Source: Sipunculus nudus (lineage: Eukaryota > Annelida > Sipuncula > Golfingiida > Sipunculidae). Taken from it: a stretch of 64,000 nt of DNA. Below are positions 25,209-38,029 of this stretch, piece after piece (the first letter of the stretch is position 1; every line of letters begins with the position of its first letter). Location: positions 17,026,058 through 17,090,057 of the forward strand of contig CM049310.1 of NCBI GenBank assembly GCA_026874595.1. The letters are read 5' to 3'. The notes beneath the pieces were generated by a model. That model was not told the origin of the DNA. It did no database searches and saw only the letters and a program-made list of their open reading frames with translations. Both the position numbers and the translations under genes were made by a program.

Positions 25209-26103
25209 AGCTCAGTTGATTGTAAGTCATCTGAGCTATAGCGATCACCCTTTGTTTGGCGTCCGTCCGGTTGTCTGGCCGTCCAGCCGTCCGGCCGTCC
25301 GTCCGTTAATAGGGCACAAATCGTATCTGTGAGGCCTAGAATCTTCCAACACAATATCCTTGGAGTTTCTAGGCAAATCCTTTGAAACCTGCTATTATGT
25401 CATGGTGACCTATATAATTTGTGACCTACAGGCCGAAAACATTATGAGAGTCAGACGGGGCACAAATTGTATCCATTGGGCCTAGAAACCTCTATCCTGA
25501 CATTTTAGGGAGATCCTAAGCAAATGCCCTTGGAAACCTGAAATTAGGTCATGGTGACCTATAGTTTGTGACCTATGCGCCGAAAACATGATTTCGAGCA
25601 CCCAGACAGTCAGACGGGGTACCAATTATATCCGTTAGGCCTAGAAACCTCTAACCTGACATTTTTGGAGATCCTAGGCATATGTCCTTGGAAACCTGAA
25701 ACTAGGTCACTGTGACCTATATTCTGCGACCGATAGGGAAAAGATGTCATATGAGTACCCTGAATGTCAGATGGGGACAAATCGTATCTGTGAGGCCTAT
25801 AATCTTCTAACACAATATCCTTGGAGTTTCTAGGCAAATCTCCTTGCAAACCTGAAATTGGATCATGGTGACCTATATTCAGCTAGCTATGGACCAGAAA
25901 CATGATTATGAGCACCCAGACAGACAGGGTACAAATTGTATCTATTTTCCTGAAATCCAGAGGGCTCAGTAATAATGCCATTCTTTTCGTATTGTTCCCC
26001 GTCATCTTCATTTAATAGAATAAGCCACCAACCGGCCATAGATCTCAATTAAGCGAAAACACTTTTTTTGCAGCTGAGCATCCTGGCCATGGGGTCACTC
26101 GTT
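25209..26103 (+). mobile_element. Hairpin-ended tandem-core element A2
   Basis: Starts with a 29-nt hairpin whose outer arms are AGCTCAG (25209-25215) and CTGAGCT (25231-25237). GATCACC and a CGTCCGTCCGG-rich linker (about 25243-25305) follow. Next come four tandem units of about 155 bp anchored by GGCACAAATCGTATC-like words (25314, 25460, 25619 and 25775, with a fifth partial at 25929). The right end is CAGCTGAGCATCC, a CCATGG palindrome and GGGTCACTCGTT (26071-26103). CAGCTGAG near the 3' end is an inverted subterminal echo of the 5' hairpin arm. The architecture matches A1 at 52422-55863. A 5' hairpin, a tandem core and a 3' palindrome resemble non-autonomous Helentron-type elements and the tandem-core repeats known from bivalves, but no protein is encoded and the class is inference. 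Confidence 0.7.
25397..25874. promoter_or_regulatory. Four ERE-like inverted repeats (AGGTCA n3 TGACCT)
   Basis: Each 155-bp unit of A2 carries the same site: AGGTCATGGTGACCT (25546-25560) and AGGTCACTGTGACCT (25704-25718) are perfect inverted AGGTCA half sites with a 3-bp spacer. The copies at 25397-25411 and 25860-25874 each keep one perfect half. This is the consensus binding geometry of estrogen-receptor-type nuclear receptors. Function is untested; the sites may simply ride with the repeat. Confidence 0.45.
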
Positions 26104-26652
26104 CATCCTAGGGGGAATGTTCATCACGGTGGTACAACATTCAACTAATTTCGGCCCTAATGTCAGAATTTTATATTCTGGTCCAAATGTCGCATTATAT
26201 ACTGAAAATAGACATTTTTACATTGTACAGTGGAAAGTATGGTTGAATTATAATTCCAGAATTATAATACTTACACATATACGAGCTCAAAAAATATAAG
26301 TTTCTTCAGGAAGGAAAATCTGTTGAAAGATTTGGATCTTGAAATACATCCTATGTCGGCAATGTTGAAGATGGACATCAGTTTGACTCCGTGATGGGTA
26401 ATCTTTCCAGGTCACGGAAACTTGACCAGTGAGTCAGTTTATTAAATAAATTAATATTAACGTAAATATAGCTTATTTACATGCACCAACATGTATGTTA
26501 CTAAATATGTTAATATATGCACAGACTATGACACACATATACTATATCAACACATATTTGCATGAAGAAAAAATACATATATCTATTCTATTTTGAAATT
26601 ATACAAAACCCCCTGATTAACAAAAAATTTACTTGATTCCAATCGGAACTTT
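26104..26652. other. AT-rich unique DNA, no gene seen
   Basis: No structure noticed between A2 and the ATT array. Confidence 0.4.
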
Positions 26653-26704
26653 ATTATTATTATTATTTTTATTATTAACATTATTATTATTATTATTATT
26701 ATTA
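26653..26704. repeat. (ATT)n microsatellite
   Basis: An ATT trinucleotide tract with two short interruptions. Confidence 0.9.
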
Positions 26705-26758
26705 CCATATAACACTTGCGAACTGGATATTTTTTTGAACTCATACTCACGAATCAAA

Positions 26759-26837
26759 TGCAAATGCATATGCAAAATTCTTTGCAGCTCTGCATTCTAA
26801 TGCATATGCGTTCTTTTCAAATACATATGCATTTGCA
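26759..26837. repeat. Inverted repeat of octamer-like sites
   Basis: TGCAAATGCATATG (26759-26772) is repeated inverted as CATATGCATTTGCA (26824-26837), a perfect 14-bp arm with a loop of about 51 bp. The loop contains a further TGCAAAA and ATGCATATGCG. ATGCAAAT is the POU-domain octamer. It lies just before a long (AT)n tract. Confidence 0.6.
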
Positions 26838-26844
26838 AAAGGCC

Positions 26845-26847
<3 letters not shown>

Positions 26848-26922
<75 letters not shown>
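26848..26922. repeat. (AT)n microsatellite
   Basis: About 75 bp of uninterrupted AT dinucleotide. Confidence 0.95.
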
Positions 26923-26929
<7 letters not shown>

Positions 26930-29493
26930 ACAGGTTTAAGCTATGGTCACAATAATCAAAATCTTCCATGGTATAAAGGATCTCTTCAAATTCTTCAGCG
27001 CGCTTCCTGTGTAGTTACAGGCAGCCCCAGGGGAGACATTAGTTACTGGACGGCCTTGTCAGTTTCATTCGTTTTAGGGGAAACCCTCCGCGACATCTGC
27101 CTAGCAAGCACCTTTTTCTCTGGTCCGGAAAAGCGGATATGTCACCCGTTCTTTGAGCTCTCTTTTACTGTATCCGTGACTGGCAGGAGTCGTGAACTTC
27201 GCTATAAACTGAATAATACGTCTATATGGGCAAGCCTGAACAGTACCCTGCAGCCCGGTTTTATTACTAAAACGAGGTTTTAAAAAGAAAGAGTAAAAAG
27301 GTATAAAATGCATCTGACTTTATGTTGTATTTTTATCAATTAAATCTGTATTATATATTTCGGCTCATACTGATTCACAATTTTTTTCATGTGGTTGCAC
27401 ATTTGGGCTTATACGCAAATGGTTGTGAATAAATGTCACAATTAACATGTCGAATGAAGATTATCTCGCTAGTTGTTAGAAATAAGCGAAAATTTTGTAT
27501 TTTGGGGGGAATATTCATCGGACATATTTGACATGTGGGAAAACAGGAGATAAGGCGTGAGGTATAGTGGTGAAGGCCAAAGTCACTTGTTCAAACCCCT
27601 CCAGGGCATTACAATTAAAATAATTATAGATAGAGCCCCAGAGAATCGCTCCTATGTCTTTAATAAAGGTTATGAATTCTCAATTTTTCATAGCGCTTTG
27701 TGTATAAATACTTTAGAATCAGGAGGCTTGTTCATGACGTATCATTCATATATCGTTTGCATGCGTTATCGTGGGGGTTTTGTACACACGTTACATAAAA
27801 TCAGGTTTAAGGAGTCGGATTATAGATTTGTCTGCACTTGTTTGATTATTTGTTTATTCTTTGGGCAGGGTAAAATTATGAATTTTCGGGAGAATCTGAG
27901 GGAATCCCTTTAATGCCAGGTTCAAGGAGTCGACCTAACCATCCTGGCTCTTATTAAACTATATTTACTGACTATTCCACATCACTGTGTTAGTGACTAT
28001 TAAAAAAATATTAAGATTACGGGGAAAAAGTGCTATCAGACCGTTCAAACAAGAATTAAATACACAAAATGTTAATGAAGGCGAGAGCTCTCTCTTTTAC
28101 GGAATCTTAGTATCCTTTCGATTGGTATGTTTGAAAATAAAAAAAAGGTTACTTAGGTAAGAAAATCAAGATGTAACAGAACAGATGATGTCAATGATGA
28201 TGGAAACATAATCTTTTTCTAATAATAATTTAAAATATTTGATTATCAAGATGATAAATCGCTGATGAGGTCATGTTTTTATCTCGGCCAGTGTTTTGCA
28301 CAGTTTTTCCTTTAGAAAAATGTATTTTTATGTTTTGAATATTACTCGAGTTATGTGGGCAATACGGAGCATGGGAGTTGGTCTTATGATACAGAAGCTC
28401 ATGATGATTAAACGTTGTCACAATAAAGATACATAAGAAAATCTAATTACTGCTGCCAGCTTTACAGTCTGTAGCGGTTTTATAAATAAGACGAAATAGA
28501 TTTTTTCCTCCTGTGTCACTATGGCAACTCTAGAGTACCGGTAATTATTATTGTTACAGTGGGTGTCATGGGAACTATTCGAAGCTGGATTTACTAGATG
28601 TTGAGTTTCGGGTCATATATGCACGAGTAATAATGTTCTATAATGAGGAAACATCTTTTAGGCAGCACTGAGGTGAAAATATATATTATGCATAATCCAT
28701 GTGAAAAAAATCGATCATAACCTTGAATATATATACATATTTTTATTACATATCCATATTTTTTATTGATACGTGGTTTTCTTACCAACTGTATGCATAT
28801 AATCGTTGTCGGATTATTTCATGTATATAACTGCATTAAATAATTTTTTTAATCATTAAAATCTTAAAATTTATTTAATATTGTTCACATGCCAAAAAAT
28901 TCACATCACACTAAACACAAGTATTATGTAACCTGCTTCATCTCAACTAGAAAGAAACATTAGGGCATCAGAAAAGGTCAATTCCTAATGTAATCCAAAT
29001 ATGGGTCAGTATTTACGTCACACATTGGCTACATATAATTGTATAAATAGTGTCCCTGCGGCCACTTCCGGATTGTTCATATTTGTTTGTATAGTGACAA
29101 TTAATGAACAACAATCATGTTTCTTAAAAGAATTCACGAAGGTGTAATTAGAAATTGTCTACAATATGTGATATTTGCAAAGTATCAAGAATTGGAACAA
29201 AATTTATATCCTTCTCACAAACTGGAAAAATCCCATGCATTTCATTTCGATCAGAATATATATTTTTTGTTCGAGATAACTGCTTCCATTTTGTAATGCT
29301 AACTCAACTACGTATATGTATTATGTTCATTTGCAGAATTCCATTCCGATTTTGGACTACGTGACAGTGTATGCAGTTTCACACACTCCACAAGTGCTAA
29401 CCCTAATTGTCATCATTGCTGGGCCATGTCCCGAAAGGCGCACCCGTCTGTGAGTAAAACACAGCCGTTGAGCGCGGCCTTTCTATTCCGCCT
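26923..29493. other. Mostly unique DNA, no gene seen
   Basis: 27000-27290 is GC-balanced with frames of 70-75 codons on both strands and is unrecognised. At 27560-27600 GTATAGTGGTGAAGG and TTGTTCAAACCCC resemble tRNA A and B boxes, but no cloverleaf can be drawn. A 118-codon plus frame (27557-27913) has no known domain. Confidence 0.3.
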
Positions 29494-29617
29494 GCAGAGT
29501 ATACTCACCCTGGGTGGGGGCCGACCGTGAAAAATCTCACCACCTAGGCTGAAATTCGAACTCACGACCTCCCGGCTGTGAGTCCTGTCCTAAGTTACTG
29601 AGCCAAAGAAGCCGGTC
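29494..29617 (-). mobile_element. tRNA-derived SINE, family S1, copy 2
   Basis: The reverse complement aligns with 14430-14548: GGCTTCTTTGGCTCAG head, B box GAGTTCGAATTTC (29551-29563), then CGGTCGGCCCCCACCCAGG and GGGTGAGTAT. The B box is closer to the canonical GTTCGAAT than in copy 1. Similarity fades upstream of 29494, so the tails differ or have decayed. Confidence 0.75.
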
Positions 29618-31065
29618 GTTCAAAGTATTTATAAAAGAAACGCCGTCTTACTCTGTATTTGTTGCTGTCTGATCCCGCAGAACAATTTGTGAACGTATCT
29701 GGAGTAAAACAGGTCAATAACACGCATTAGACAGTTACTTCCACACACTATAAAAATAAAAAGGGGCTTCAAGTCATTTGTAATGTTTAATAGGATCCAC
29801 TTCATTTCCAGGTTTTGTCCTTGTCCCTCTACCGTTTATTTTTCACTTTTGATTTTAAACACTAGAATAAGTATATATATATTTTAAGGATGTTCGGATA
29901 AAGATATATTAAGATTATCTAGACTTGTTTCTATATGAAGAATAGTAGCGAATCGTTTGAAAATGGGTAATGTACTTGAAAAACCGTGAAAAAATTCTGT
30001 AGTCCTCAAAATATGCAACATAATTATGGACATGCTCTGAATGCACAGTCGTTAAATATTTCTTTTTATTTATATATGAGATAGCAGCTACAACTAATCT
30101 TTTCCCAAAATTCCCTAATGGTTTCTATATCAAGTGTTGTAAAACATGTCACATTTTCCCCTGCCGATTCAGATGCAGGGTAGCCATACAAAAATGAGCT
30201 GTTTACTTTGGCGGGTTCTGTCAGGGGAGGAAGTATCATTTTGTTCCTGGGTGGACGGACTGTTATTTCATTTATACAAGGGGCGCGGTCGATAGACATT
30301 TGTCCTTGCGGGGACAAGTTCTGAGAGGACTTCCTGGGTGCCCGGTCAATGGGCAAGGCCATCCCCGAAGAAAGTCAAACCTCAAAAGAAATTATTACTG
30401 GAAGTATTTTGGAAAGTTCACAAAGGTTCATCACGTGATCTTGGCGGAGGGACTGGCCTGATCCGGTATATCCGTATATACAGGGCATAGAGTTATATTT
30501 ACGGGCAAGCTCAAGGAGGATCTTTATTCACAAGGTCTGTAGATCCTGTAGAAGAATGGAAATCCCTTGAAGGACTCGCCGACTAATGTAACCACTTTAT
30601 CAGGATTATAGTCTCACAGTGACCTATGCTCCCCCATAACCCACAGGACCATAAGCTTTATTTTTATACCCTCTGGCGTAAAGGAAAGACTCCAACTGTC
30701 TGTTGAAAGATGCAGTTCAAAATGATCCGCATCATATTGAAGGATGTATATATATTTTAAAATTATTTTGGAACAATTCAGAGCTCGCACATATGATGTT
30801 GATCAATTATGTCCTAGGTTCTGGGCCAGCTCCCTCATTTTGCCAAAAGGGGATTGCTTGTGACTGATCATTGAAACACCAACAAAGTATGATTTACAGA
30901 GAAAACTTTGTTACAAGTCAAATAAAATATTAACTGGTAATTCACTTAGAATTTTATAGAATAAGTGAAACTAAATCATTTTACAACGTTTGGATCTTTA
31001 GAGAAACATATTTGATGTTTCGAGGTTTGTAAGTAGGGGGTTGGCAATTCCCAAAGCCCCGACCG
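29618..31065. other. Unique DNA with one unexplained open frame
   Basis: A 98-codon minus-strand frame (30066-30362) begins with ATG directly after an in-frame stop. It has balanced composition and a short internal protein repeat (IDRAP twice). I cannot identify it and see no splice sites or homologue-like motif. It may be a small gene, an exon fragment of a decayed repeat or chance. Confidence 0.25.
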
Positions 31066-31084
31066 CATCCTGGATCCGACCCTG
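31066..31084 (-). mobile_element. Possible hAT-like element terminus
   Basis: CCTGGATCCGACCCTG (31069-31084) reads inverted as CAGGGTCGGATCCAGG, the style of hAT terminal repeats and similar to the CAGTGGCGGATCCAG end at 39532. No partner end was found upstream. Confidence 0.25.
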
Positions 31085-33044
31085 CCAGTGTTTATGTTAA
31101 TGATATTAGTGATGTATTATCACTTTAACATTCAAAAGAACCTCTTTTACAACTTCAAACTTGGAGAACAAAATTTGGAAAACAAAATAAACATCAACCT
31201 CAATTCCTTCTATAATAAAAAAAAGTAATCCAGGGAAGGTCTGTGAGAATGAAACTATTCCCTAGATTAAAAGACAGAAAACAACTATTGACCCAAGTAA
31301 TCAGACCATCTTCATTCTGAAACAGGCGAACTCTTTCGGACAGTTTCACAGCTAGAAAACTTATTGACAAACCACCGCTAATATGCCCCATAAAAACACT
31401 ATTGACCTTACAAACTGTAACAGGCATATTTGGACGTAAATCTATTTTAAAAACAATATTGATTAAGTTTAAAACATTGTAATGTGCCTATTTACAAACA
31501 TCAGGAAATGGCTGTTATAATTATTTCCAGTGCAGATGTGCATGATCTCAAGTTGATTAAAGAGCAATGAACGAATCTGCCACCCCTCCCCTTAAGAATT
31601 AACTGTATTTGGCTTTATATTTCCGAGGTTTAATTTTCGTGATTTTCACTTTCTTAGTGTTTATACGAAGGATCCGTTTGTGCGATCTCATCATAAATTA
31701 ACTGCACTTTAAATTAACTGCACTTTATCATTTGCATTATTTAACAGTTTAACAAAATCTTGACAATTGGAGATGGACCCGAGGGAAGAAGCGGAAATGC
31801 TTGATTATTAAAGGAAGATAACAAACCAGATCTATTATTATTATTATTATTGTGACGTCACTGGCATAGATAGTGTGTATGAGATGACAATGGGACTACA
31901 ATTTAAATAACTGTTTATCTGTGTAGACTAGGTGTATAATTCGCGAACGTATTATCTTTCTATTTCTTTAATAACTCGAATTTAAAACCGTTGCGAACAA
32001 AATAAAAACTACTGGAGTATTTGTATGAGGATGTCTGGGAGGTAAAACTATCGCTACCTCAAAAGAGTAGTAGCAAATGTAATTGAATTCAAATGAATGT
32101 CCCTTATTATCAAATCAGTGATGAATTATTAGATAGATTTCTAGGAGGACCAAGGTCTTCTATTTGCAGCACCTCCTTTTGTTCTGATTGGAGACCGAAG
32201 ACTCTGGAGAAATTTCAAGGATTTTACGCAAGGCCTCGCTTGATTTGATGGAGGCCTTGACCGGCAATCCCCAACCACTTCCCTCTCATTGAGTTGATAT
32301 CAATATCAGTATTGAATATCCAGAAACTGGCTCAGTTACTTTAACAAAACAGTAATCTTAGTGGACGGAATCTGGAGAGCTATGACAAAGAGAATATTCA
32401 GGATTATTTAATCATTATTTCATATTAAATGTGTTAATACTGATGGTTAAGTCATATATTTTTTCTCCTTTTTATATTTCCGCTATTTCTTCAGTCTTCA
32501 ACGATGAATATACTCCTCTGGAAACTTTAAAACAAAGTGAGCGATTGCTCAAGAATTGTGATCTGTAGGTTAGAATGAACAAATAAGAGCACAATAAAAG
32601 AATGGTCGCTTATTGTGAATGGCATTATGATGATTTCCCATTCATCATTACATGTAGAGTAGTCGTGAGACAGAATCCCTGAGGTTCTTATGATGTTTTG
32701 CCTTGGAGGCTCGAGATGGACGGCCGAACCAGATTCGAAACATCACATTTAAAGCCTTTCGTCTGGAGCGAAGGTTATGCCATAAATCTCTTGTAAACGT
32801 ACATTACTTTGTTCTTTACACATGAACAGGAATCATATTATCACAATATACCACTACATTTGCAGATTAACTATTTAAAAGGCAAAACCAACAAAAAATG
32901 AACAATAAATTAACTGTTCACAAAGAAATCGCCGCGTCGCTGAACTTTTTTTGTGAATGAAAATGAAGTCTTTGGTAATTTATGCTCTTGTCTCGACCTC
33001 ATCAAAAATAATAAAAAAAAAAACAGACACATGCATTCGAAGGA
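31085..33044. other. AT-rich unique DNA, no gene seen
   Basis: A short (ATT)n tract lies at about 31835-31851 and the word AAATTAACTGCACTTT is directly duplicated near 31695-31727. No coding structure. Confidence 0.35.
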
Positions 33045-33082
33045 ATGCAAGCCTTCGCCATGTTGGGGGGGGGGGGGGGGGG
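33045..33082. repeat. Dispersed repeat R2, copy 1, with poly-G
   Basis: AAGGAATGCAAGCCTTCGCC followed by ATGTTG and 18 G (33065-33082), then CCCAAAACCG further on. The same order (AAGGAGCGCAAACCTCCGCC, ATGT, poly-G, CCCAAAACCG) occurs at 43789-43850. Confidence 0.6.
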
Positions 33083-35096
33083 AGGCGTGTCCCCTATTTT
33101 GGGTTGTTCCCAAAACCGCGTTTGCTTTCGTTTAGTGTCCTTTATTTGCAGTCATAAGTGGCTACGTCATGTAACGAAAATATTTTTAAAACCAGCTTTT
33201 GAATGTATTCAGAATACATAGGCATATTTAGCATATAATAAGACAAGATAACAACATGGGTGAAATAGTTATAAGCCCTTGCATGTACGTAAAGTACCGA
33301 AATAACAAGCGGCAATTTCATATTTCATGACATATTCTTGCTGAACCACGACGTTTACCCGTTTAAGATGGCCCTTAGGTAATTTTGGGCAGTGACACAG
33401 ACACAAACAAAATTCTACGATCTGCATAATAAATCAGGGGTAAGAGTACAAGGGGAAGTGTTTGCAGTAATTAGTGTTAATTAATTATCAAGTGCTGGTA
33501 ATAAAGATATGCACAGTCCCGGCTGACTGACCAGCCTCTGCACCCCTGTCAATCAAAGATGGGCCGTGCACCTCCAATAAATAGTTAACCAATTAGCAAT
33601 TGAATACCCTGTTGGTTCTCGCCGAGATGACGGTGGTCCTGTATACAACCTACGTGGGGTTGACATCTGAATTAAAATGCTTATTTTTCCAATGGATACA
33701 ATATAAAGCCAGGAAATTGTTTTTGTGACAAGATAGATATAACAAACAACTATAAGATCAGGGTTTTTCACAAAAATGTCAATCTTACGATTTTTTACGA
33801 TCATAAGACCTAAAGTCATAGGAGTATATTTCTTGTTGACGAATCCGAATCGTTGATCAACTAATTGATTTTCATTGGCCCATTTCGAAAATTCCCTAAC
33901 ACTTTCATGAGATCCCGTTTATGATTTATTTTATTAATAAACATACAAACACATACGCCTACGGGGATAAAAGCACAAACATTCTGAAAAATTAACTGTA
34001 TTTAGTTTTTTACTTTTACACATTGTAACCAGTATTGAAGCACTTTTTGTATTCTTCTTGACACTTTGCCCAAATTTGTTCTTTTTCTGCCTCGACTTGT
34101 CAAGTAAAAAGATAAAACGCTCGATGCGTTTTTAACCACATAGTCGATAAAACATTTTTGTTAACATGCAAAACTTCCTATTTTTCTTGCCTAAAAAAGA
34201 ACACTTCGTCTTACACTTTCGGCTATCATAAAAAATATGTGAACTGAGCTGTTTAAAATTTGTTTATTCATATCTTTTTAGGGATACATATCAGTATATT
34301 TTACGTTGACAGCTACAATTATTACAGTCTTAAAAATTAGAACCACTGGATATCGTAACCTGAGATTGGCGTTTTATTTTATGCGTATCGTTTCAAGTTA
34401 GTAGGCTTTGTCATTTCAGTAACGACGGACAAAGGAGATTTGTGGTGTATTGAATATTACACCATCTGTAGAAGTCTTAATGAACGCTTATATCCGATAT
34501 ATATTCAGAAACCTGTGCCTGGTGAGCGTTTCTTTCATGGGCTGTATTTGTATGTGGTCGGCTGAGCAGAAGTAAAAGCATCACATATTCCTCTCAGGTT
34601 TGAAGAATATGTGATTTGAAAATCTGTACTTACTAGATATTAATGACGATGGGAAAAAAGTTATAGGTATCAAACCGGTAGTAATAATCGACGGGATACA
34701 GGATATTTCCTATGTTTATGCTTCAGGTGTTTAGAATATTGCTAGTCACCTCTTAACTCATTAACGTTATGAAATAAATGTTGTCTTTTTGTCTGACTGA
34801 ACTATTATGTCTTGGAATTGGAATCACTCAGCCGGCGATGCTCTCAAGTGGTGTGAATAATTCTTTGCCATATGTATGACAGATGGATTTACATTTCCAC
34901 TGAATAACACGAGACTGTACTTCATTGTTTTTAATCAGACACCGATCAATCACACAGGCACAAAGTGCCTTGAATGAATGCACAGAACACATGGTGAGAA
35001 GGAAATAGAAGTTTCATTCTACTAAAATGCCAGAAATCCCTACTATGGGATGCTCCAAAAACTTAATTCACTTGTTCGGCCCATATGCTCAGGTTC
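33083..35096. other. AT-rich unique DNA, no gene seen
   Basis: Frames reach at most 88 codons (33553-33819 minus) and are unrecognised. Confidence 0.35.
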
Positions 35097-35146
35097 ACTC
35101 GTGCACAAGTGACTTAACAATTGTGAATATTCCTTGATGACGGTCC
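35097..35146. repeat. Dispersed repeat R3, copy 1
   Basis: CAAGTGACTTAACAATTGTG and the following AATATTCCTTGATGACG are shared, with few differences, with 43866-43918. There they lie just downstream of R2, which suggests that R2 and R3 are parts of one longer element. Confidence 0.55.
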
Positions 35147-37965
35147 TGAATCCGGATCATATGATCAAAATCTAATCGATTCTTCATCATCTCATTCTCA
35201 AATTGCCCTGAAAAATTATTGAGATTCCGTTCGTGATTGTGTGAGTGATGTTGTGAACAACACACTAATACACACGAAAGGGGATATAACTCCCGGTAGA
35301 GGCAATAAGCAGATATGTCTGTTCTCAGAAACTCCGTTTATTTAAAAAAAGAAGCAGTGATCTTAATCTTTCAGTCCACGAGAATTCTTGTGTACTGATC
35401 GTCACCTTCCCACCTCCAACAGTTGCCAAGGTTATGACCATTACCCTACATCATATGACCTTCATATCTGACCCACAGGGAGATCCCAGGCTGTCAATGA
35501 TAAATTACACATATATTCAAGAACACCCAATGTTATATAAAATTTGCTCAGCCTTAGTAAAATATTCTTTGAACAATATTTTTTCCGTACACTTAATATT
35601 AAACGGCCAGTTAGAAAGAGTCAACATGGCTTTATTGTTATTTTCTGATTAATTATATATACATTATCAAAATAGTTATCATCATAAACTTACTCGCTGG
35701 AAATATTAAGACACAGATGAATTAAAACAGGAAATATATTTTTATAGTTAACCAAATGTTTGACGGAAAGCAGCTGTATCTATCACCAGGGTTTCAAACA
35801 GATATGGCTATGCATCAAGTAGAAATTGGTTGAGCCCAGGAGAGTACTTTATAGGAATTAACGATTTTATATCAATCTTCGTAAAAAAAAGTTTCTATGA
35901 CATCTGGTTAAAAGTAAGCTATGTTTTCATCTGTTTTGATGAAGATTTGCTCAATTACGACGGGAAAATAAACCAGCCTGTTATTCAGATTGACAACCCT
36001 GATGAGACTTGCTCATCGACGCAGTGATTATAAATCATTCTGTGACGGCAAAATTGGAAACCTTCATTAATATCTCTTTAACGGACCCTTCATCACGTTT
36101 TATTTAACAGTAAGAAAGGAGAAGACCAAAGTCATGTGGATCTTAACTCATTATGAACTTAAGAAAATTAGCTACGATAGATTTAGTTCATAATTAATCA
36201 GGCTTTTACCCCAGACTCACAAAAAGGACGGTCTCGCCGGTTGAAATGCACCCAAATGCCCCACAAATTGAAATTAGGGTTGTCTCTTAAAATGTGCTTG
36301 TTCAGTTGTTTGATTGAAAGTGTAGCGTGCACAGGTGGCCCCTTTGCTCATGTTCGGTCCCATAGGACTTTAGGTATAGTTTTCATATATGTTAAAGATA
36401 TTTTATCATTAACCCTTTATTTTTTAGATTATGTAGATTAAATTCTGACAGTATTTGCATTTTCATTAAGATAAATTAATAAATATTGTCTCAATCATCT
36501 TTCACCTTCTTTTAATACAATTTAAAAGGTATAACTTTATATAGAGTTTTCCTTGGGTTAATGAAATTCCTAAAACTGAAATTAAATGTGCAGTATGTTT
36601 GATTTTAGAGAATGTAGGGAAATGAGGAAGTACTGTGACAGTTTACTTTGATCTCAAATGACTCCTTTGAACAGTAAAGGGTAAAAGCGAAAACATTGTC
36701 ATCCCTATGCAGTTGTTGTATTTTTTTATGAAAATATCTTTATTACAAAATATGGCACAGAACACTCGAGAGTGGGGGTTAGTACACATATTTTTCTTCG
36801 ACCATTGGTAATGTTATGAAGTTATACTAAGTTATAATACCTCGCTCATTGATAAAAAATCACTGTAAATTTTCAACATTGCAAAAACGGGTTAGGATGT
36901 TTCTACAAAGACTTTTTAGAATAATCTTTAAAAAGATAAACACTCTTGTAATTTACGAAAATATAACATGACGCGTATTCACGCTGATAACTCTTGTTTG
37001 GGTAGTCGACGCTTGAATGTAGAGACGAACCACATACACAGCTAGATAACACTGCCGACACTGCCCGCCCACGGGCACATGCATCACGCCATTTTGTGTG
37101 ATAGCGCCATCTGACAGCAGGAATGAATAATTAAACACTCGTCACAAAGAACCTTTACCTTAAGCACCGTAATGGCCTCATGTCCTCAAACATCACCAGG
37201 TGTAAAAAAGCTGCTGTCTGTTATTTTACAGGGTAGGGGAACCGCGAGACCTGTAAAAAAATGCCCGTGGGCCAACGGGTGGCCATAAAGCTGTCATGCT
37301 CACAACCTGTGGCGGCGAGTCAGTTTACAAGCTAGATTGGTCGTCCAGGGAACTGTTACCTTTTTGCTTCTATCAACAGCCAGTGTGTCATGCTGGTTGG
37401 CTGACGGACAGTTTCCTGTCACGGATGCGATTGTTTTCACTGGCCCGCAGTGTTTCAAACGGCTCTCGGGAACATATTTGTATGTCGCTCAGCGCATGAG
37501 GTTTTATCTTATTTTTGCGACACAGCTTTCCGTGCTAAATATTACTTTATATGAAATTGTAAAATTACATACACATGCATATAAAGATAACTTATGAATT
37601 TCAAAACGTATGATTACATACTCCCCACGATTTTAATTGCAAAATATAAAGGGAAGATCTTGTAGAGGTTCATTTGAATTGGCAATTTTTAATATAAAAA
37701 TAGTTGTAACAATAAAAGCGCTAAAAAGAACATGTTCATTTATTCATGAATGCGCAACTACTTATACATATTATATTAATATACATATATTATGGTATTA
37801 TGTAATATGTTTGGTTTTGTGAGGTTGATATTAATTTTAAATTGCAAGAATGTCAAAATATTTAAATAGCATTTATATTGTAACTTCAGCAAATTAAATT
37901 TATGCCCTTGATAAATTTGGTGATTTATTATTTAGATCCGTCCACGACATTATGGTAACATTACT
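35147..37965. other. AT-rich unique DNA with one CpG-richer patch
   Basis: 37260-37500 is GC-richer, with the near-palindrome CCCGTGGGCCAACGGG (37264-37279) and overlapping frames of 67 and 86 codons in two plus-strand phases. No known domain. Confidence 0.3.
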
Positions 37966-37968
37966 TAT

Positions 37969-38028
<60 letters not shown>
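37966..38028. repeat. (TA)n microsatellite
   Basis: About 60 bp of TA dinucleotide with one phase break near 37980. Confidence 0.95.

Positions 38029-38029
<1 letters not shown>

Noticed and set aside
27557-27600. Possible tRNA gene (A- and B-box-like words)
   Set aside because: No acceptor stem or anticodon arm can be paired. At best a degraded SINE head.
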